A stretch of DNA of 64,000 bases from Onchocerca volvulus (lineage: Eukaryota > Nematoda > Chromadorea > Rhabditida > Onchocercidae), in the NCBI GenBank assembly GCA_000499405.2, contig HG738140.1, forward strand, positions 14,075,113 through 14,139,112, read 5' to 3'. The position numbers were made by a program, and so were the translations under genes. Of the stretch, positions 25,806-38,500 are shown piece by piece. The first letter of the stretch is position 1. Every line of letters starts with the position of its first letter. The notes below the pieces were generated by a model. It ran no database searches and was not told where the DNA came from. It saw only the letters and a list, made by a program, of their open reading frames with translations.

Positions 25806-28800
25806 TTATAGTGTATCAGATTCCTTTACTATATGTTTCAAATGTTCCGGAATATGTGGAACAGCACCAGGTTTTGAATGTTTTCTTCTGTTTTCTTCTT
25901 TGCGTCGTTGCGACAAATTTATCGCCTTGTGCTCCTTTGTAGCACTAAAATAAAGAAAATCTTTGATGAAATAATGGAAAATGAAGTGTAAATATTAAGT
26001 TTGGAATTTGCAATCAACACGGAAGTTGTCCAGAAAGTTATAAGTTTATAAATTCGCTCAAAAATCACGCATTCTTTTGACAAATGGAATTAAGCACCAT
26101 TGGTAAGAAAAAAAAAAAAAAAAAAAATACGTGTAGATTGATCGCGGGACGAAACGACGCTTCACGATTCGCCTAATTTCAGGATGTTCACCATAAACTT
26201 CCAATAACCGCGCATTGTAATTAAGTGAAGCACGTTCACGTCGATGTAACTGGAATAAAATTAATTTAACTGAAATAAAATTAATCGAAATTTCAAACCT
26301 GTCAAAATTCTAAATATTTGCAAAAAATCAAAATAATTTCAATGTGTGATTAGTTTTTATACAAAGAGTATACCAATAAAATACATACCGGGCCTAATTT
26401 CTCACTCGCATTTGCTTTCCATAAGCGTATGTTCATTTCATCGGAACCAGATAACACAAACTTATTATCTAATGACCATAATACAGAAAGCACCTGCTGC
26501 ATTCGTTTGGTGTGATATATTTCCCTTAAAAATCTTATTAGTATTGATTGCAATTGCAATTACCATATCCTTCAATTTTTGAACAGAAAGAGTGAGAGAA
26601 AAAAAAAAGAAGACAATTGCCTTCAAATAAAATCATACCTACTGCTAAACGATTCGACAGGAAATATTCTTAACGAACGATCGTAACTTCCAGAAACAAA
26701 TTCAGTTCCTGTGGGTGAGTAATCAACATCCATCACTGCATTTGTGTGACCCTTGTATACGCGTCGAGGATCGGTCAGCTTCCGGATATCGAACGTATAT
26801 AAGCTAGAATAGAAATCCAAAGGAAAATTAATGAATTCTGAAATAGTTTATGTCCAATAATAATGATGAAATAGAAATATGAAGGCTGATTTTACTTGTA
26901 GTCTTCGTTTGCGGCCGTGAATGTAAAAGCTTCCATTGGATTCCAGCTTACTGCATTTGGACGTAACTTCATCTTCACCTGAATGAAATATCTTTTAGAA
27001 AGAAAATAAGTTCAAAAGCAAGTTTGCCAGTGATAATATAAATATCCTTAATTAGTCAGTGAATTCGTCCATTTTATTAGAAAAGAATTCAACTGATGCA
27101 ATCAAATCAAATTTAAAAGAACTCACTTTTTTTAATGGACATTTCTGCCTTGTATCCAATAAAGCAATTGTCCGATCACTACCACAACCCACTATGATAT
27201 CTGGTTCGACAGGATTGCATTTAATTGTGTAAACTGAATCAACACCCAAATTATATATTCGAATCGGAGAATCTCTGAAGCATGGATTTTTTGATAAAAA
27301 CTCAAAATCTTCAATGAACCGTTCAAAATAAGAATTAAATATACTTATTAGCATTTGTTCACTTTACCTTAATTTATTCCATATTTGGATACCTTCACCG
27401 CATGTAGCGTAGTCAGCACTATTCACAATATGCGACACCGCATAAGCAACACCATTAAGGGGAATTGAATGTACAGGTTCTGAGAAATCGCTTTCAATCG
27501 GATCCGGACATTTCCAGTGTTTTAGCTGTGAATCGTGTCCAACAGTTATAAAGGTTTCACCCGAAACGTTATCGCACGAAATCCCTTAAGTTATAAATTA
27601 TTCAGGACAAAAGAATAAACTATCAATGTCCCATAAGTTTTTTTTTTTAAACAATATATTCTCTTGATTAAAAAAAAAAAAAAAAAAAAAAAAAGAAAGA
27701 AAAAAAAAGAATGAATTAAGAAAAACTATAGAAAATAAAATTAGTAAAGCAACTACGCTTTGAAAATTCATAAAGTATTACCATTAACAGGCCCAATATG
27801 CGCCTGTATTTTTGCCAAGCATTTATGAAGTGGTAAATTCCATATTCGTACCTGACCATCTCGGCCACCAGAGAAAATCGTTGATAATCTAAAAGCAGTT
27901 TACGATTATTTTTAGACTTGCAAAATATTGTTAAACTAATCTAAGCAATTAAATTACATTTCATTGTTTGAAAAAAAAAAAAAAAATAGGAAGCGAACCT
28001 GAGAGGATGTTTACAAAGCACTGAAACACCGTCATTGTGACCATCTAAACTTGAAACAAATGGTTTTGCGAAGACCCTAAAAACAATGAATTGCTAGAAT
28101 CTTATTTAAATGTCAAATGAAATCGAGGAGCACAAATGAGAACTATTTATCATGCAATGAAAACTCGAAAACTACATTTTTTCCTGGTGAATATTCTATA
28201 TAGTGTCTTGACTATCGTTCGGATAAAAAAAGAATTCTCAAAAAACAACAGTTTCGATACAAAAAATTATCTAATCTGTAGAAATATGAAATGATATCTA
28301 GCATCTCGCATCATTTTTTATTAGATAGCAATCGTCTGCAAAAAAGTCGGATTTTGAAATTATTTGGAAAAACACATACATAAACACTATACTAACAACT
28401 TGAATTATTAGTAAGTTGATAAAAAATCAGCTATTAACTGGTGTGCATTTACCTGTTTAATTTAGCGGCATTCAGAGCTCGTGTATACTCCACTTGAACC
28501 TGAAACGGATCCTCCGACAATTTGAAGTTTCGAGGAGCTGAAATTAAAAATTTGTAAAAATAAAAAATGTGATTTGCACGAGAATTTCATCTGAATGATT
28601 GGATATTATAACTTCTCTTCAATTATTTTCGGATTCTGGGATATTTAGCAAAAAAAAAGTGTTTTAATAAAGCTCAAAGTGATAATATTTGTTTACTATA
28701 TTCATCTAATTAATGCTTATTTATAGCACTTCTCTAATAGTACTTATTTCCATTATTTGAGTCCATCTGGTAATCATTTACGGTATTCAGCTTCAGGTTA

Positions 28801-28898
28801 ATGAAGATGAAAATGACAATATACCTACCTTTATAAATATCATTCCTTGTTTCTCGCTGATAATCACTAGGATTTCGCGACAACACTTTCACTCGCAT
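25806..28898 (-). CDS. dcaf13: DCAF13/Sof1-like WD40 ribosome-biogenesis protein
   Basis: Nucleolar component of the small-subunit processome (yeast Sof1); in vertebrates also a CUL4 substrate receptor. Exons in transcript order: 28829-28898, 28453-28537, 27999-28076, 27782-27888, 27368-27584, 27127-27274, 26896-26978, 26639-26803, 26389-26524, 26131-26249, 25806-25944, giving 448 aa against 445 in human. The N-terminus MRVKVLSRNPSDYQRET is the family signature. WD repeats span about residues 65-350, including DYSPTGTEFVSGSYDRSLRI and SGSDEMNIRLWKANASEKLG. The basic Sof1-domain tail (RRKEENRRKHSKPGAVP) is complete. Long poly-A runs lie in the introns. It is divergent to the lectin gene to the right. 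Confidence 0.96.
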
Positions 28899-29511
28899 CG
28901 AGCAGAAAAGAAAAGAAATTATGAAAGGGAAAGCTTTAACATCCACCGAGTTTGTTTTAAATAACGGATTGTTGAAAGGCAACGGTGCACCATTATGCAA
29001 CAAATATGTTCCAGTTGGAATATTTCTCAAAAGAAAATACATAAGTCATAATGTTAATAATAAATATGATAGTTACTGGAATACGCACCGTATCATTGAT
29101 AACTGATGCTAAAAGCTTTATTATCAGCACTAGCATATCACTATTATCGTTATCATCTTCATCACTTCTATTATTATTATCACCAATTAAAAACAAATCA
29201 AAAAAAAACTGTTTAAACTAAAGAATTATTTACATCAAAACAGAAATATCAAGTTCAATGTTAAAAAATAATTCTATTGAGTTCAATGTCCTATCTTCCC
29301 ACTATATTTATGAGTTCGATGATTTTTTCATTTCTGTTTTTTTTTCTTGAATCTGTCAGGCAATGATATTTATTGAATACAAAGTCAATTCAACCATACA
29401 TTCTTCTCGTATCAAATGAATTCTTTTCGAATTTAACATAAGTATTCTTGATTATAAAATAGCTCATAGTAGAATTGTTAAATAAATTAATAAATTACAT
29501 TCATTCAAACT
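28899..29511. other. divergent intergenic/promoter region
   Basis: About 0.6 kb between DCAF13 and the ShK/lectin gene, which are transcribed away from each other. It has low-complexity trinucleotide runs (TTA/TCA) near 29100-29185. No definite element was recognised. Confidence 0.5.
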
Positions 29512-31902
29512 ATGAATTGTTCTTCGGAACAAGTAGTATTTTTGTCATTTATAGGATTTTTCATGAATCATCAAAAAATGCTGTACGGAATATTATATTT
29601 TTTCTTTGTTCCAACAATTCAATCAGCTATATCTCCATGTTCGGATGAATTTTCTGCAACAAAATGTTCCAATGTACAAGTTGATGTGATTTGTCAGGAA
29701 GCATTTCCAGTCAATGAAGCTTTGTTCGTTTCAATTTTCATTTCTATCAAGTCATCTATGAAAACTTTTCAACAAAATCGACTTTTTGCAATCTTTTATA
29801 TTTTTCAAATTTATACCATTTTTTTTTTGTTTCTTTTTTTTACAGTCCAACAGTGAATGCACGTTGTACGAATTTGAAATCGTATATTGTCGAAGAATGT
29901 CGGAAACAATGTCGCAGTTGTTGTCAACATCCAGATTTCATGTGTGCTGATAAGAAAGATTTGTTTCAAATGTCTTCTAATAATTTTGCTATTATTATAA
30001 TTTTTAATTTTACACAAATGTGATACAAATATAATAAGATTTCGTTGCTGATTTAGCAGTTGATTGATTTCTTCTAGTCTTAATATGATTTATTAAAAGA
30101 AATAATAAAAAAAAAATCATATCTTGATTTGTTAATTTTTCAAAATCATTTCAAGTATTATTTCTGCTTTTTGCAGATTCTGTCCTGAATTGTCGTGCGA
30201 TTGCAGAAAAAGGTCAATGTACAACAACAGATGTCACATTTAAGGCAATTTTAGCAGTAGAATGTGCTGGTAGTTGTGGCCTATGTAGACATGCTGGATG
30301 TATGGATAACAACTATTTGTTATGTTCAATGCTTCAGAAACTCTGTGAACGATCAGATTATCATGAAATTATGGTGAAAAAATGCAAGCGTACATGTAAT
30401 TTATGTACTGTTGGTTAGTTTTCAATTTGCGCTCCAAAATTGTCGTCTTTTATTTGATTGACACAATAATTGTCACGCCAATTTGGAAGGATAGGAATGA
30501 AAAAGTGAAACAGACGACTCGTCAAATTTAGTCTTATAATTTCAATTCTGATCTTTTCGATCATTCCATCAATTTAGTGAAGTGGAAACTCTCTTTTCAG
30601 TCATAATTTCTGAGATAATTTATTTTCATTCCTGATATTACATATTGGAATATACATAAAAAATGATTCTTACAGATATGCAGCATCCAGGTTGGATTTA
30701 CAACAAGGAAACAAATGCTTATTATAAAGTTAGCTTTCAAAATTTTCCTTTTTCTTTTTTTTTCTTCAGAATACAAGTTTCTATTCAAATCAAGTTTTTG
30801 AGAATTACATTTAAATCGAAATTCTTCAAATCAAAGGTTGAATTTTTTAAGAAAAAACATTGAAATATTCACCATGCTTTTTCTTTGTTAAGGATTTCTT
30901 CATTTTCTAGTTTTGTTTATTACCAAATTTCATCTCAGCCAATTTTAATTGCAGTTTATTAATGAGATTTCTCAAAATAAAAATATTAGTGCAGTGAAAT
31001 ATGAACGAATGTGTGCGGAAGAGAATGCACATTTAGTCTCAATACATTCCGAAACAGAAAATGCATTTGTATATGGTAAGAATTTTCAAATTTTCGAAAT
31101 TTTTGCTTCATTTTTATGCTAAAATAAATAAAAGTAATAAATTCAAAATTATATTTATTACTCATATTATGATTTAAATAAAAATATATAATTAATATTT
31201 TTTAAAATTAAAATTATTAAAAAAAAATATCCGTGAATTACGAATATTTCTACCATTACTTCTTCGTAGATCGAATTTTTGATTCATTCATAAAATTTAT
31301 ATTTCACATTAAACACTGACAATGTTATAATTTATATTTCGAATATACAAATTATTAACATCAGATGAAAATAATTTTTAATACTATCATGTTGAAATGA
31401 GAACAAAATTCAACATTTTGATGAAGCAATCAGTGAAATTTTAGAAAATATATCGGAATTAAGCAAATATCAGAATTTTATCATTGTTACACTGAATTAT
31501 GCTGTGGAATAAACGTGATAGAGTTGACGATGCGAAATGCATTGCCCTATAAAATCAGTTGATAATATTTCTGATTATGAAGATTTGAGACTTCTTCAGG
31601 ATTAAGTTTTATTTTCAGAAAAATGAGTGATAAATACCTTTTTTTTTTGCTACAATTACATAAAATTTCTGTTTTTTTTTTTTTCAGAGTTAGCCAACTG
31701 TGAACGCATTTTCATCGGTTTACGCGGACAAACAAGTGATCGATTTGAGTGGTTGGATGGAAGTAAGGTAGATTTCAAAAAATTTTTTCCCGGATTTCCG
31801 CTTGGTACCCAATATTGTGCTTATATGGATGGGAATAATATGTTTTGGTATACAGATTCCTGTTTCACGAAAGGTTGTGCAGTATGTAAGAAGATTAGTT
31901 AA
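29512..31902 (+). CDS. predicted secreted ShK-domain plus C-type-lectin-domain protein
   Basis: Likely exported protein: a hydrophobic N-terminal segment (GILYFFFVPTIQSA) is followed by cysteine-rich ShK-like modules and one C-type-lectin-like domain. Best-supported exons: 30177-30413, 30676-30728, 30955-31075, 31688-31902. The first exon (29512 to about 29750) and second (29846 or 29854 to 29943) are in phase but their exact joints are ambiguous, leaving the first ShK module partly uncertain. The next two modules follow the C-x7-C-x6-C-x11-C-x3-C-x2-C pattern. The lectin domain (from PGWIYN) keeps four likely framework cysteines (ERMC, QYCAYM, TDSC, AVC). It lacks EPN/QPD, so calcium-dependent sugar binding is not predicted. 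ShK modules occur in toxins, in enzymes and in many worm surface proteins; nothing here indicates toxicity. Confidence 0.75.
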
Positions 31903-33726
31903 AGTTTTACACTCGATGGAACGATTAATATGACAGAAAGGAGCACCTAAAGAGATTAGTTGGTTCAATCATTTGCTGTTTAATTTAGTAAATTATAATT
32001 TACTGTAAAATCTCTGTTAAAATTCCCCATCAACTCTTCATTTTTTCTTGTGTTTTTTGATGATAATGTATGATTAAATATCGCATAAAACGTAATTGGA
32101 TTTTAATTACACTTTGCATATTTATCCGATACAGCAAGATACTATGACCTTTTACAGGTCACGAAATTTTTGAATTAAAAGGAATGATTAAAAATTAATG
32201 ATATTCTATAATTCATATGTCAATCATCAGTTGTATTATTACTAGATAAGTATATATTTTTTTGAATCGCTGTGAAGATCCCAATGATTGCGACAATCAA
32301 ATTTTAATTAATATTTAGATTCATCTTTACTTTTGAAATTTAGCATCCGATTTTTGTCAATTCGGTATACCATTTCAAACCTACAGCTATTCTGCTTGGA
32401 GAGAATTGAGAAAAAAAAAAGTGCAAGCTGATTTGAATCTATTGAAAGACGATTTTTGATTAAATCTTTCTTAGACTTCTTTTTTCTTATTGAACGCGGA
32501 AAAAATGATTTCGTTTGAATTTTTGTTTTTCGAGTATAACGCATTTTATTATCAGTAATGAAGAAATACTTATTAACTATTTCTTCGGCATATAAGTAAG
32601 TAAACGTTGGCAATCACAATTTTTTTTGTTTAGAATTTAAAATTATCAATTAAATTTTGATAATGATTAATATCTTTTTGAATTCATTTAATTAACTAAC
32701 ATCTTCATATGCATGTGAATAATTTTTCACATAAAATAATTAGTTAAGTTTAAATTGTAACTTGTTATATTATTGGAAGAAAAAATATGAACAATTTTTG
32801 TTTATAACAATAAGAGGTTAATTTAGACGAATTATTCTGGTATTATATTTGAATCTCTTAAAGCTTCCAATAGTATTTATTCCTCTCAGCTGATCATCTC
32901 TTATCACTTGTTTATCACGAAATAATGTCCAGGAAGAGATTTACTGATGGATAGAACTAATTATTGATGAATATTTCAATTGATTGAAAAACTCAGAAGC
33001 CTCTTTGAGCATCAGAATCCTTCAATTTGAACATAACCATCGCAAATTCGAAGAATGTTGAGTTATTGTGATGATGCAAACTTTTATAATTTTTTAAATG
33101 CCAATTTTGGCCAATATTCCCTCGCCGTTCGTAGTCATCCCCAATTAAACTCTTCCGGACAACACACATTCCAAGCAAATATTTAAACGAGTGGGATTTT
33201 GGATTTTCACTTCGGCCCGGAAATTTACGGTACATGAGAATTTAGATGATGCTAAATTGAGGATGATTTGTGTGATCTATTTTCCCTGCGAAAAATGCCT
33301 GGATTGTTGAGTTAACTGAGTCTGAAGGTGAAATTTCCATAATGGATATTAGGATTTTCAGTTTTGAAATTTTATCCAATAAAACTTAATCTTCCGATAT
33401 TATTATTCAAATGTTTAAATAAATATTGCGATGTTTTGAGCACATTATTTCTTTTCCATATGTTTACATATTAACTAAGTATATGGACGGTTGTGACATA
33501 TATTATATTGCATATAATATCTCTTGAATTTTGCGACATAAGCCGACAATTTATGACTGCAAATTTTTGAAGAAAAAGGGGATTCAAAAATGTAAGGATG
33601 AAGTAAATTTATAGGCGAATTTTGTCGAATTAAATTGAAACAGCTGAAATACGGATCTTCAAGAAATATATGTAGCAAATAAGTATTCATAATAAAGTTT
33701 GTCGGATAGTTATTTTTACCTTCAGT
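31903..33726. other. intergenic region
   Basis: About 1.8 kb, AT-rich. Two minus-strand open frames (32308-32613, 32993-33235) lack splice partners and recognisable domains and are not called. A TTACCTTCAG acceptor lies just before the next gene. Confidence 0.55.
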
Positions 33727-35584
33727 ATGGAGTTATTTGAAAGTTTGGAGGAGGAAGCACTGCTATCAGTGGTAGACAAATACTGCTCGCAACCAATTCA
33801 TAATCCTTTCGAAGCAAATAGCAAAAAGTTCGATGCTACTGTTACTAACGAAAAAGTAAGTTCAGTATTCGGTTTCCAACATAGATTTATTAGTTGAACA
33901 ATTATTAAGACTCATTAACGGGTGTTATAGCATGTTGCCAATAATTTGCTCATGTCGTTTGGTTTAACCGAGACATTTGCTAGTTGATAGTAGTCAGTAA
34001 TCAAATGGAGTTCAGATTCAAAACTTTTAGTTTTAGAAACATCACTGGTTTAAATTCTTTATCGAAAGTAGTTCTGATTTCAGAATATTTGTTTTAGGTG
34101 ATCATTGATAAACTGATTGATCTTTATCCTAATTCAGTTGCTCCACAATCCGTTGCAATATTTGATGCACTGATTTATAAAATGAGTGGCCCGTACAGGT
34201 TATCAGACTTTTAATTTTTATATAAATCAGCAACCTATAGGAGTTGGAATCTAATTTGTGTACTCTTTTTTGAAATTAAAGGAATATTAATTGATGGTAA
34301 TTATCAAGTGTTGCTGCATTACGATATAGAGCTGATAATAATCATTTTTAGACATTCCAAATTTTGGAGGTCCACTCGTCGTGTCTCAAAAGAATTGACC
34401 AAGTTGAATGCTTTGAAACTCAACAAATATTTGAAAAATATTGCAAAGGTGCATCGCTGTTTTCAAAATTTTAAAATTTCTCATGTTTAATTTTTATCTT
34501 ATTTTTGATTCATCAGTATTGCTGGTTATATGTATCATGGTATTGGAAGTTTTCGTCTTTTCATTGCAATATTGGGGAATTTAATAGAGAAGCTACTGCT
34601 TTTTACTTATAAAGTTTCTATTTTCGAACATAATCTCCCTCTGCTATAATGTTGAAATCAATAATAAGTAATACTGCAATTTTAAAATGGAATTTTTTCT
34701 TTCTGAATCAAAATAAGTGATATAGTTCTATACTTTTCGCATATGTATCTATTTAGCCAATTTTGTCAGTTTATTGAAAATCTCAAAAGATGTCTCGGAT
34801 CAAATTCTTACTTATAGGATATGTTGAAATCAGAAATGCATTATAGTTTAAATGTTTATGCAAAACGATACATAGCATCAGTGCTAATATGCAGGGCAAT
34901 TCGAAGTTACAGGCTTCGAAAGCTTTGCGAGCAGGCTGCCTTACACTGTCTGCAGCATATACAAACTGGGCATTTGGTATGCTTTTTGTATATTATTATT
35001 GTGTAAAAGATCTGTCAACTATATGCATTTGACAGCAAAATTCTATTTTTTGTAAAATGGGACTTTCAATTGTTTTTTTTCCTTTCTACAGTTGTTTATT
35101 TTTTATTCCTAAAAACTATATTTGAAGAAATGTTGGATTTCTACAATATCCTTGGTCGCTTTTAGTTGCAGTCAAATTTATTGCTGCTAGCATTGAATGC
35201 AGATGTTTATGATGCTGTTAAAAAGAATATGGCTAAAATAGTGGAATGTTACAACTGTTTGCAGTCATTTTTTACCGATTCTAGGTATAAGTTGCTTCAT
35301 TCAGTTTAGAAAAGGTTTGAAACTTTCATAAATCACTTCTATAGGCTGATTTTCTAAAACTAGGTTAATGGAACACTTTATTTGATTAGAATTTTATCTT
35401 AACACTTCTTTTTCGTTTTAGTTTATCACATGTCAAAAATTTATTGGTGGAGACAAATAATGCATTTCAAAATAGCTTTCTGATTTCATCATCATTAAAT
35501 TCTTTTCGTCCGATTGCCGAGATCTGTGGTATTGAAGAAAGCGAATATACTGATTTGTTAGCTTCCATCGGAACACAAAGATGA
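33727..35584 (+). CDS. 255-aa protein, possibly NEPRO/RMP1-domain nucleolar protein
   Basis: Six phase-consistent exons (33727-33855, 34098-34198, 34352-34448, 34818-34976, 35166-35284, 35422-35584) encode 255 aa. The start ATG is one base after a CTTCAG acceptor, which suggests SL trans-splicing. Visible features are an acidic N-terminus, a central basic segment (HSKFWRSTRRVSKELTKLNA), then helices with a second basic patch (CRAIRSYRLRKLCEQAALHC). The HxxFWRSxRRV-x-L-x-L arrangement recalls the N-terminal domain shared by NEPRO and RNase MRP subunit Rmp1, but this is from memory and weak. There is no signal peptide or membrane span. The gene structure is sure; the function is not. Confidence 0.8.
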
Positions 35585-38500
35585 GCAAATGGTATTTTTC
35601 AGCTTTCAAATTATCTTCTTTTTAATGCGTAAATATATGAAATTTTGAAAAAATTAGTCATTTACATTCATTTATTTATCAATATTCACGAAAATTATTC
35701 ATACATAAAAATTATATCATAGTTTTTTTTCAGTTAGTAGCATTATTTTTTTGCACAAATTTAGTAAGTCGATGATTCAGATCAATTTATATTAATTAAA
35801 GATATTTTAATTTATATTAATTAAAGATACTTTACTCGCTCTATCTTACATCAATGATAGACGATGAACATCGCAGTCATTTATCGACAGATGTGAGCTT
35901 ACGGAATATATACAAAAGAGGGAAATGGATTAATAAAATTCCTTTCAAAGTTTGCCATATGTTTGTTTGTAAATATTGTTGTCAATAAAATTTTTGAACT
36001 TTTGTTTTTCGTGAATTCATGCACTTTCATTGTAAAGTAAATTAATTAGTTGACATACATGTAGTGTAGAGTTTAAGATAAAATTCGTAGATTCAACAAT
36101 TTATTAAATTCAGATGGTAGACGAAACATAATCATACTTCCCGGATTTTGTATTGAAGATGAATTGGACAGAAAATAAATGCTGCCAGAATTTGTCTGGA
36201 TGGAGCTTATTTTGAATTAAATACAGTTCAGTAGACATTGATATCGCAGTAATATAGAACTTTGACACAAATAAGGAACCAATAATTTGTCCGAAGTATT
36301 GATTCCTTGTTGTCATTACAGAATAAATAAATGTTGAGGGTGAATAACTATCATTTTAAGTCTAGGAGTATTGCAAGGGATGTCACATATGAAAAATACT
36401 ATCTCAGTGGTCAGTTGAATAGTAGTATCTTTTCCTCTGCAAGTTTTTAGTAGTTAGCTATAATTTCAACAAATCAATTCCTATCTTTTCTATCAGGAAG
36501 GTACGATCGAAATCATTAGATAAGCAATAGAAATAGATTTTCAGACAAAGTTTTGTTGCAGTATACATATATTTTTATTTCTATTCATAAATAAATTTCC
36601 GTAAGTCATATGTAATTTTATACAAGAGATTAGCATAAATCAACAAAATACCTTAATGTAATATGATTAACGCGTTGCAGGTATAATCGACAGTAAGATA
36701 TTGCACATTTAGGCCTTACTCTTAATTGTGCGAAACTTGGGATCATTGGGATCATTAGGACGAGACGAGCCATTACTGGATGTCATGAAAAAAAAAAGTC
36801 ATCTAAGCGAATAATATTGATTTCACATATTCTTAAATTCAAAATTAATCAGGTGATGACTAAAAATAATTTTCTTTTCTTACAGAGTTACAAATAATTG
36901 ATCACCGAAAGTGTAATCTATTTGCAGTTATTCACGATATGATCGTTTTGAAGTTTACAAAAATTGAAACATAATGACTAACTGAATAACAACTTTTTTT
37001 TTTTTGTGTGTATGAAAAGCTATTACGTTTAATGCTCAACTTTCTTGATATTGTATAGTATAATGGTTGAAATATTATAGCAGAAAGAACGAATAATCGC
37101 AGAATAGAAATTGGAGCTGTTTGGTTTCAGAAAATCCTCAAAACATTCATTCCTATAAACAAATAAATCACTTTGATGGATTAAGTATCTTTTCGATGAA
37201 ATATAAACTATGAGCAAAATATGCATTTATAATTGTGTCAGTGTGTTATCATTAAATTTTAAAATATTTAGTTACTACATTTTAGCTATAGTTTGAGTGT
37301 TTCTTTCATATATAACAGTTTATTTATAGAAAAGTATGCAAATTTTCAGCTACGATCATAAGAAAAACTTGATTTGAAGTAATCGATATTTCCAGATTTT
37401 GCTAGAGAAGGAAAGGCAGACTACTATATTTTTGCGATAGTCTCCGAAGGTGTCTGCTCAAATGATTAATTATTTTGCAGAAAAAGATAAAAGTAGCGAT
37501 TCCGAAAGATAACGTCGGTTCATGTGGACCCGTTATTTTAATGGTATAATGAACTATAGTTTTGTAACTGTGCAAAAAAGGAGACATCATTTACGCAGAT
37601 AAAGATTATCTTTTATTACTTTAAACAATAATATTCTTTCTAACTATTCCCCCACATTCTTTAAAATATTAACAGTTATCTATCAGTAATAATTTAAAGT
37701 TGAAATTAAATTTACAATCATAAATTCCAAACGGTTTTACTTTATGAAGTTTTTTTGCCGGAGATATTTGAAATATATTAATACAAGCTTCTAATGGCTC
37801 CCTTAAATCTGTTTCATATCATTTTAAACATAATAATTTTGCAATCAATTTGTTGGTGATGGACAAAAATTTTCACATATGATTGATTTTAGAAAGATTT
37901 TTCTTTAACTTCTAATTGAAACCACTTTTATTAAATATCATGTTATATCAAAATAATTAATATATTCACGGTGCAAAGATTGCAAAATAATAAAATAAGT
38001 AATGGAATTTTTACTCGTTTGCAGTATTTGTTATTCATCTCTTATAATATTCTGATGGTTCAATTTCATCTATGTTCGACAAATTTATTAAAGAGTGAAT
38101 GGGTCAAATTTGATAATTTATATGCGTTATGAAATCGTTTCACAAAAATATATTAAAGTGGCAAAAGTAAATGTTATTAATGCACACGATCTATTATTAT
38201 CAAAAAAAAAAAAAACTCCAGATGATTCATAGAAGAATATCGCTGGCTATTGGCCAAAACAAAGTTTCGAATTACGATGATTATATAGAATGATTTAGCA
38301 CTTGCACTGACAAGCTTCTCAAGGATAGAAACGTATCCATAATTTGTTTACAATCGCATCATTTCGGAACATATATTACATTACTGACTATCTTGATGAA
38401 CTGGGCAATTATGTTGAAGTTATCGCATCATTTTTACTGGAAATTATGAGTGAATTGATTTTACTAAACAATTTGACATTTAGGAGTGAATTTTTCAATA

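Noticed and set aside
32308..32613. 101-codon minus-strand open frame
   Set aside because: Low-complexity Lys/Ser/Phe composition, no partner exons; looks like chance in AT-rich DNA.
32993..33235. 80-codon minus-strand open frame
   Set aside because: Reads fairly protein-like but no start-site acceptor, partner exon or family was found.
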